Positions 58,800 to 64,000 of a DNA stretch of 64,000 nt are shown piece by piece. The position numbers were made by a program, and so were the translations under genes. The notes under the pieces are model-generated. The model was not told the origin of the DNA, searched no databases, and saw only the letters and a program-made list of their open reading frames with translations. This DNA comes from Bacteroidales bacterium. Its GTDB lineage: Bacteria; Bacteroidota; Bacteroidia; Bacteroidales; Muribaculaceae. Every line of letters begins with the position of its first letter. The first letter of the stretch is position 1. The stretch lies in contig SFGS01000004.1 of the NCBI GenBank assembly GCA_004557565.1, forward strand, positions 69,714 through 133,713. Reading direction: 5' to 3'.

Positions 58800-59332
58800 T
58801 GAAGCACCTCAGCACCATATTCCGTCGCACATTAGCCTTGGTGATGCTGCTCGTGGCATCGCAGGCGTGCTCCGTGTATAATTTCTACAAATTCAACGGA
58901 GCATCGCTCGACTATAATGTGTATAAAACCGTTTCGTTCAGCGACTTCCCAATCCGTGCCGCACTGGTGTATCCGCCTTTGCAGCAGACCTTTGAGAACA
59001 AACTTCGCGACATGGTGGCGCAAAACACTCGTCTGCGCGTGATTGATTCGCCTAACAGCGACTTGCGAATGGAAGGCGAAATCACCGCCTACAACCTCAC
59101 GCCGCAAGCCGTGGGCGAAGACGCTTACGCCAGCAAAACGCGCCTCACCATCACCGTGCGTGTGAAATACATCGACAACAAGAATCCCGCGCTGAGCAAC
59201 GACCAAAGTTTCTCGGCGTACCGCGACTTCGACAGCAGCCAAATGCTCTCCGACGTGCAAGACGACCTGTGCGCACAAATCTGCAACGACCTAAAAGACC
59301 TCATTTTCAACGCCACTTTCGGCAACTGGTAA
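58799..59332 (+). CDS. lptE: LPS-assembly lipoprotein LptE
   Basis: The 177-residue protein has a lipoprotein signal with ASQAC (Cys24). Segments typical of Bacteroidetes LptE proteins follow: VSFSDFPIRAALVYPPLQQT, LRMEGEITAYNLTPQAVGED and RVKYIDNKNP. LptE plugs the outer-membrane LptD barrel and helps deliver lipopolysaccharide. lptD is not in the window. The start codon overlaps the activator's stop (TAATG), so the two are translationally coupled; sigma-54 control of envelope assembly is a possible reading. Confidence 0.9.
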   Translation: MKHLSTIFRRTLALVMLLVASQACSVYNFYKFNGASLDYNVYKTVSFSDFPIRAALVYPPLQQTFENKLRDMVAQNTRLRVIDSPNSDLRMEGEITAYNLTPQAVGEDAYASKTRLTITVRVKYIDNKNPALSNDQSFSAYRDFDSSQMLSDVQDDLCAQICNDLKDLIFNATFGNW

Positions 59333-59350
59333 TAGACACTGCATCATCAC

Positions 59351-60100
59351 ATGGACATTCTCTCTAACATACAGGATTTTATCGCCAACCCCTCGCAGCC
59401 CATCACTCAGGAGTGGCTCGACGAGGTGCAGCAGCAATACCCCTACTTCAATCTGCCGGCGTTGCTCTACCTGAAGCAGCACGGCATAGAGGGTAACGAA
59501 GAACTGCTGGGCAAACTGGCCATCAGTTGTGCCGACCGCAAGGTGCTCTCCACCCACTTGGGCGATGGTGCCGACCTGTTCCGCGACTTCTATCCGCAGG
59601 AAAAGGAGGAACCCACCACTACCACCACCCATGCCATCGATATGTTCTTAGATGCATTTGGATCAGGTAGTCAGAAAGAGGTGGAAGTGCTTGAAAACAT
59701 GATTTTCAACCCCACACCCGACTATGCCGACATCCTTGCCGCCGAAGACCAGGCTGCACCAGCCACCGCCACAGGCGAGAGCGCACAAGATGCCCTCATC
59801 AACAGTTTCATAGCACAAGAGCGCGAGAAGGAAAAAGAGGTGACCAACATTCCGCAGCACCACATCGACGAGCATGATGTGGCGGAGATTGCCGACACGC
59901 CTATCGAGCAACCTGTGGAGCGCGACGATTCAATGCTCAGCGAGAGTTTGGCAAAAATGTACATCAAAAGACGTAATTATTCTAAGGCTCTTGAAATTAT
60001 TGAGAACATAAATTTGAATTTTCCAGAAAAAAGTATTTACTTTGCAGACCAAATTCGTTTCTTGCGTAAATTGGTACTCAACGAAAAAACAAAAAAATAA
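59351..60100 (+). CDS. TPR-like hypothetical protein of the lptE-secG operon
   Basis: The 249-residue cytoplasmic protein lacks a signal peptide. The N-terminal 80 residues are helical (WLDEVQQQYPYFNLPALLYL), the middle (about 85-190) is acidic, Pro/Thr/Ala-rich and probably disordered, and the last 50 residues form one TPR-like hairpin (SLAKMYIKRRNYSKALEIIE followed by NINLNFP). Its fixed place between lptE and secG suggests a link to envelope protein traffic, but no function is known to me. Spacing is 18 bases on both sides. Confidence 0.7.
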   Translation: MDILSNIQDFIANPSQPITQEWLDEVQQQYPYFNLPALLYLKQHGIEGNEELLGKLAISCADRKVLSTHLGDGADLFRDFYPQEKEEPTTTTTHAIDMFLDAFGSGSQKEVEVLENMIFNPTPDYADILAAEDQAAPATATGESAQDALINSFIAQEREKEKEVTNIPQHHIDEHDVAEIADTPIEQPVERDDSMLSESLAKMYIKRRNYSKALEIIENINLNFPEKSIYFADQIRFLRKLVLNEKTKK

Positions 60101-60118
60101 AGATTATACATTACAGAC

Positions 60119-60451
60119 ATGAACGCTATTTTTGCAATTTTAATTACTCTCGCAGCATTATTGCTGATTGGTGTGGTTCTTATTCAAAAGTCTAAAGGTG
60201 GTGGTTTGGCTACTAACGTAAGCAGTTACAACCAAATCGCAGGTGTGCGCAAAACCACCGACTTCATTGAAAAAGCCACTTGGAGTTTAGCCATTTTCAT
60301 TTGCGTGCTCAGCATTTGCGCTTGCATCTTGTCAAAGAGTTCTGATGCAAACCAAGGCACTCGCCTCGCAACCCCACAAACTGAGCAACAACAAGGCACT
60401 GGCATCCCAACCACAGGTCAAGGTCAGCCAGCAGCTCCAGCCCAGAAATAA
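60119..60451 (+). CDS. secG: Preprotein translocase subunit SecG
   Basis: SecG is the third component of the SecYEG channel and assists SecA-driven export. The 110 residues have two membrane helices (about 3-21 and 58-77) joined by the conserved loop QKSKGGGLATNVSSYNQIAG. A Gln/Pro/Ala-rich tail follows. It is the last gene of the activator-lptE-TPR-secG operon. A hairpin with a T-rich tail follows at 60482-60508. Confidence 0.95.
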   Translation: MNAIFAILITLAALLLIGVVLIQKSKGGGLATNVSSYNQIAGVRKTTDFIEKATWSLAIFICVLSICACILSKSSDANQGTRLATPQTEQQQGTGIPTTGQGQPAAPAQK

Positions 60452-60481
60452 GGCACAAAACACCAAACGGAACATACCGAT

Positions 60482-60508
60482 AGCGCCCATGCAATGTCAT
60501 AGGGCGCT
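60482..60508 (+). terminator. Terminator of the lptE-secG operon
   Basis: AGCGCCC pairs with GGGCGCT, extended by ATG/CAT after a bulge, followed by TTGTTTTGTTT. Confidence 0.8.
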
Positions 60509-60555
60509 TGTTTTGTTTCCCCCACACCATGAGAAAAATCAGGAGAATTTTTATA

Positions 60556-60661
60556 GAAGTTAAGGGTGTTCTTGCCAGCCTTGTCAGCCACAGTCAGCCT
60601 TGTCCGACCAATCCGACTCGTCAGATACCCTCAAAAACTCGCCGCCTCGTTGACCCGTTGA
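60556..60661 (+). repeat. Mosaic tandem repeat array
   Basis: One GAAGTTAAG unit, then 9-bp CCTTGTCAG/CACAGTCAG and CTTGTCCGACCAATCCGACT blocks, ending in CTCGTTGACCCGTTGA. It fills most of the gap between secG and the M16 gene. Confidence 0.75.
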
Positions 60662-60720
60662 AATACATTATTAAATAATCTAAATTTTAATGGGGAAGGT
60701 GGATTGTTGAAAAAAATAAT

Positions 60721-60728
60721 TACCTTTG
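60721..60728 (+). promoter_or_regulatory. Candidate -7 element of the long M16 protease gene
   Basis: TACCTTTG, with TTGTTG at 60704-60709, closer than the usual spacing. It supports a start at 60855 and not the upstream ATG at 60726, which overlaps the promoter. Confidence 0.45.
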
Positions 60729-60854
60729 TATGTTTTTCGCTTTATTCTGTATTTTTTTATGGAGTTGGTGCGTCTAACAGTTACAATGGTATTTTTTTTA
60801 CAAAGAGGTGAAGAAAATTTCAACAAACTACATAATCATAAAATTCACTCAATT

Positions 60855-63674
60855 ATGAAACTCAGAAATTTATTCGCGTTTGCGTTTGCCCTCGTGGCTT
60901 CTGTTGGCTTCGCACAGGCTATGCCTGATGTGCCTGCCGATACCGCTTTCCGCACTGGCAAGCTCGCAAACGGACTCACTTATTATGTGCGTCACAACAA
61001 CTATCCTGAGCACCATGTCAATTTCTACATCGCTCAGCGTGTGGGTTCTATCCAGGAAGATGAAAGTCAGCGTGGTTTGGCTCACTTCCTTGAACACATG
61101 GCGTTTAACGGCACCGAGCACTATGCCGGCAATGGCGTGATCGACTACACCCGCACCCTCGGTGTGGAATTTGGCCGCGACCTCAACGCCTACACCGCAG
61201 TTGACCAAACCGTTTACAACATCAACGATGTGCCTTCCACTCGTCAGAGCGCGCTCGACTCTTGCTTGCTCATCATCAAGGACTGGTCAAACGGTCTGTT
61301 GCTTCAAGGCGAGGAAATCGACAAGGAACGTGGCGTGATTCACGAAGAATGGCGTTTGCGCTCTTCTGCAAGCCAACGTATGCTCGAACGCAACCTCGAA
61401 AAGCTCTACCCAGGCTCTAAGTATGGCAAGCGTATGCCTATCGGCTTGATGAGCGTGATCGACAATTTCAAATACGACGAAATCCGCAACTACTATAAGA
61501 AATGGTATCGCCCCGACAACCAAGCCGTGATTGTGGTGGGCGACATCGATGTGGACTACACCGTGAAGAAGATTCAGGAAATGTTCGGCACTATTCCTGC
61601 TCCTGCTGCCGATGCGGCTCAGGTGGTTGACGAACAAGTGCCCGACAACCCCGAAGCCATCATCGTGGTTGACAAGGATAAGGAACAGCAGATGAACATC
61701 GTGCAAGTGATGTACAAGCACGACCCATACCCTGAATCAGAAAAGAACAGCATGATGTATCTCGTTTACGATTACGGCAAATGGTGCATCACCCAAATGC
61801 TTAACAACCGTCTCAACGAGAAGTCGCAAGACCCCGAATGTCCATTCATTCAGGCAAGCGCAAGCGATGGCAACTACATCCTTGCCAAGACAAAGGATGC
61901 GTTCACTATCGGCATTCTTCCTAAGGAAGGCAAAATGAGCGAGGCTGTGAAGGCTGCCACTATGGAAGCCCTCCGCGCTCAGAAGTTTGGCTTCACCGCC
62001 ACTGAATATGCCCGCGCCAAGGCTGAATACCTCAGTGCTATTGAAAAGCAATACAACAACCGCAACAAGATTTCAAGCGACCGCTTCGGCCGCATGTGCG
62101 CAAGCAACTATCTTGAAAAGGAACCTCTCACCGCTATTGAAACAGAATATGAGGTGATGAACCAAATCGTGCCTATGCTCCCTGTGGAGGCTGTGAACCA
62201 AATGATGATGGAATTGGTGAGCCAATCCGACACCAACCTCGTGGTGATGAGCTTCAACCAGGAAAAGGAAGGCGCTGTGTATCCAACCGAGGCTTCGCTG
62301 AAGGCCGCTATCGACGCTGCACAAGCCGAAGACCTCCAACCATGGGTCGACAACGTGAAGAACGAGCCTCTCATCAAGGAACTTCCTAAGAAGGGCAAAA
62401 TCGTGAAGGAAGCAACCGACAAGAAGTTTGGCTTCAAGACCCTCACCCTGAGCAACGGCGCAACCGTAATCATCAAAAAGACCGACTACAAGGCCGACGA
62501 AGTGTTGATGGAAGCAGAGTCGAAGGGTGGATCATCGCTCTACGACCAAAAAGACTGGGCTAACACCGAACTCTTTGATTACATTGTCGGTTCAAGCGGT
62601 TTGGGCGAATTCGACAACACCGAACTCGACAAGGCACTCGCTGGCAAACAAGCAAGCGTAAGCCTCTCGCTCTCTCAATCTTACGAACGCCTCAACGGTA
62701 AGTCAACCGTTAAGGACCTCGAAACCCTCTTCCAACTCACCTACTTGAAGATGACAGCTATCAAGAAGGACGAGAAGAACTACGCAAGCCTGATGAAGAT
62801 GCTCGAAACTGCTCTCAAGAACAAGGATTTGCAACCAGAAGCCGTGTTCCAGGAACAGACTGAATACACCATCAACAACAAGAGCTGGCGCAACGCTCCA
62901 TTCGGCGTTGAACAACTCAAGCAAGTGGACTACGACCGCGTGCTCGCTATCGCCAAGGAACGCACCGCCAACGCTGCCGACTTCACATTCTACTTCATTG
63001 GCAACTTCGACGAAGCTGCTCTCCGTGGCTACATCGAGCAATACATCGCTTCACTCCCTGGCGACGCTAAGAAGAAAGAAAACTACAAGAATGTGGCTGA
63101 ACGCCCAACTGGCACAGTGGTGAACAAATTCACCAAGAAAATGGAAACTCCAAAGGCCATCGCTCGCATGTACTGGTACAGCACCACAGCTCCTTACACC
63201 CTCGAAAACAGCATTCTCGCAAGTGCTGCCGGACAGGTGCTCAGCAAGCTCTACCTCCAGAAGATTCGTGAAGAGGCTGGCGCAGCCTATTCAGCTGGCG
63301 CAGCCGGAAGCGTACAAATGGTTGGCGACCGCGTGTTCACCACCCTTCTTGGCCACTGCCCAATGAAGCCAGAAATGGCTGACGAAGCCATCAAGATTAT
63401 GCGTGAGGAAGCGGTAGCAATCAGCAAAAGCGTAGATGAAGCCACTCTCAACGAAATCAAGGCAGTGATGCTCAAAGACGCAGATGCAGCCGTTAAGGAA
63501 AACAGCCACTGGTTAGGCGTTTACAACATGTACGTAAGCCGCGGTATCGACACCGAAACCGACTACAAGAGCATCGTCAAGAGCCTCACCCCAGCCAAGG
63601 TTGCAGCCTTCGTGAAGAACGTAATCCTCAAGGCTGGCAACAACGTGGAAGTAATCATGCTCCCCGAAAAGTAA
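60855..63674 (+). CDS. M16 family zinc protease (long, pitrilysin-like, exported)
   Basis: The 939-residue exported protease begins with a signal peptide MKLRNLFAFAFALVASVGFA. The zinc motif is HFLEH at 77-81 (RGLAHFLEHMAFNGTEHY), and the third-ligand helix reads KERGVIHEEWRLRSS. Four M16 modules are expected: the active pair in the first half and an inactive pair in the second (EEAGAAYSAGAAGSV near residue 810). Periplasmic pitrilysin-type enzymes degrade small peptides. Codon choice in the second half is unusually uniform, fitting strong expression. A T-run hairpin terminates it. Confidence 0.95.
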   Translation: MKLRNLFAFAFALVASVGFAQAMPDVPADTAFRTGKLANGLTYYVRHNNYPEHHVNFYIAQRVGSIQEDESQRGLAHFLEHMAFNGTEHYAGNGVIDYTRTLGVEFGRDLNAYTAVDQTVYNINDVPSTRQSALDSCLLIIKDWSNGLLLQGEEIDKERGVIHEEWRLRSSASQRMLERNLEKLYPGSKYGKRMPIGLMSVIDNFKYDEIRNYYKKWYRPDNQAVIVVGDIDVDYTVKKIQEMFGTIPAPAADAAQVVDEQVPDNPEAIIVVDKDKEQQMNIVQVMYKHDPYPESEKNSMMYLVYDYGKWCITQMLNNRLNEKSQDPECPFIQASASDGNYILAKTKDAFTIGILPKEGKMSEAVKAATMEALRAQKFGFTATEYARAKAEYLSAIEKQYNNRNKISSDRFGRMCASNYLEKEPLTAIETEYEVMNQIVPMLPVEAVNQMMMELVSQSDTNLVVMSFNQEKEGAVYPTEASLKAAIDAAQAEDLQPWVDNVKNEPLIKELPKKGKIVKEATDKKFGFKTLTLSNGATVIIKKTDYKADEVLMEAESKGGSSLYDQKDWANTELFDYIVGSSGLGEFDNTELDKALAGKQASVSLSLSQSYERLNGKSTVKDLETLFQLTYLKMTAIKKDEKNYASLMKMLETALKNKDLQPEAVFQEQTEYTINNKSWRNAPFGVEQLKQVDYDRVLAIAKERTANAADFTFYFIGNFDEAALRGYIEQYIASLPGDAKKKENYKNVAERPTGTVVNKFTKKMETPKAIARMYWYSTTAPYTLENSILASAAGQVLSKLYLQKIREEAGAAYSAGAAGSVQMVGDRVFTTLLGHCPMKPEMADEAIKIMREEAVAISKSVDEATLNEIKAVMLKDADAAVKENSHWLGVYNMYVSRGIDTETDYKSIVKSLTPAKVAAFVKNVILKAGNNVEVIMLPEK

Positions 63675-63720
63675 ACAGTCCCACCCAGTTGGTTTAACCC
63701 CCAACTGACACCCACATAAC

Positions 63721-63758
63721 AAAGTCCTCGACTGCCACCTACGCAGCCGAGGACTTTT
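63721..63758 (+). terminator. Terminator of the long M16 gene
   Basis: AAAGTCCTCG pairs with CGAGGACTTT, with inner CTGC/GCAG, followed by T residues; 46 bases past the stop. Confidence 0.82.
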
Positions 63759-63930
63759 CCATTATCCCTCCACCTCAACAGAAAAGCCTCACACAGATCC
63801 TGCTCACAGGATTGCTTTGTGAGTGAAAAATCGCCTCAATGGAAAATTACTGGGGGCTATGATTATGCATTGTTGCCGAATCGTGAATGGAATCAAAAAC
63901 AAAAAACATAAAAAACAGCCTTGGGGCAAT

Positions 63931-64000
63931 GTGGAATGCTTCGCATTTGGCGGTGCGACTGTGCGCTTTGCGTCATTGGAAACGAGTTTCCATGCCGCCA
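63931..64000. repeat. REP-like palindromic cluster, cut by the window edge
   Basis: Small palindromes AATGCTTCGCATT (63935-63947) and GGAAACGAGTTTCC (63978-63991) lie within an outer inverted pair TGGCGG...CCGCCA (63948-63953 and 63995-64000). The remainder of the 63675-64000 gap holds the M16 terminator and an AT-rich stretch without coding signal. Confidence 0.55.

Overview
The window looks like chromosomal DNA from a member of the order Bacteroidales, perhaps Prevotellaceae or Muribaculaceae; I cannot name the genus. Three things point there. Many genes are preceded by the Bacteroidetes-type promoter TTTG-N19/20-TAnnTTTG, and few show a Shine-Dalgarno sequence. The gene families are typical: a YfhO-like giant membrane protein, secreted proteins with sorting-like C-terminal tails, an LptE-SecG cluster and U32 and M16 peptidases. 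RecA, PheT, Frr and Mfd are intact. Nothing indicates a prophage, plasmid or CRISPR array.

Layout. 1-6768 (minus strand) holds the 5' part of a YfhO-family gene, recA, and an MBOAT/SGNH pair for polymer O-acylation. 6993-17010 holds a U32 Fe-S protein, two secreted repeat/Fn3 proteins, a macro-domain-like protein, a purple-acid-phosphatase-like enzyme, a membrane AraC-type regulator and tRNA-Asn. This part is rich in intergenic repeats. 17196-22424 holds an S41 protease and mfd.

22645-31455 is the most unusual part. Seven tightly spaced plus-strand genes encode a vWA-like lipoprotein, a four-helix membrane protein, a tubulin/FtsZ-like GTPase, a 1141-residue protein with an actin/Hsp70-type ATPase fold, an exported coiled-coil membrane protein, and two zinc-ribbon proteins ending in membrane helices. 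One of the zinc-ribbon proteins carries a winged helix that aligns closely with the gamma domain of the DNA translocase FtsK. Having tubulin-like and actin-like NTPases with vWA, zinc-ribbon and membrane partners in one operon suggests an envelope-associated cytoskeletal or membrane-remodelling machine that I cannot match to a characterised system.

31520-47375 holds a NatAB-type exporter, a YebC regulator, a cupin, pheT, a phosphoethanolamine-transferase-like enzyme, an EEP-family enzyme, a frameshifted secreted protein, an Na+/alanine symporter, and an S24 repressor-M16-YaaA run. 47501-63674 holds frr, two divergent glycosyltransferases, a SWIM-SNF2 helicase, a ribF-HAD-SDR-M28 minus-strand cluster, an acyltransferase, a sigma-54 activator-lptE-TPR-secG operon and a long M16 protease.

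The intergenic DNA is itself notable. There are three 93-bp copies of a palindromic-ended element plus a relative, a REP-like inverted cluster, and about ten short tandem arrays with 7-9 bp units of several unrelated sequences. Many of these arrays begin within a few bases of a stop codon.
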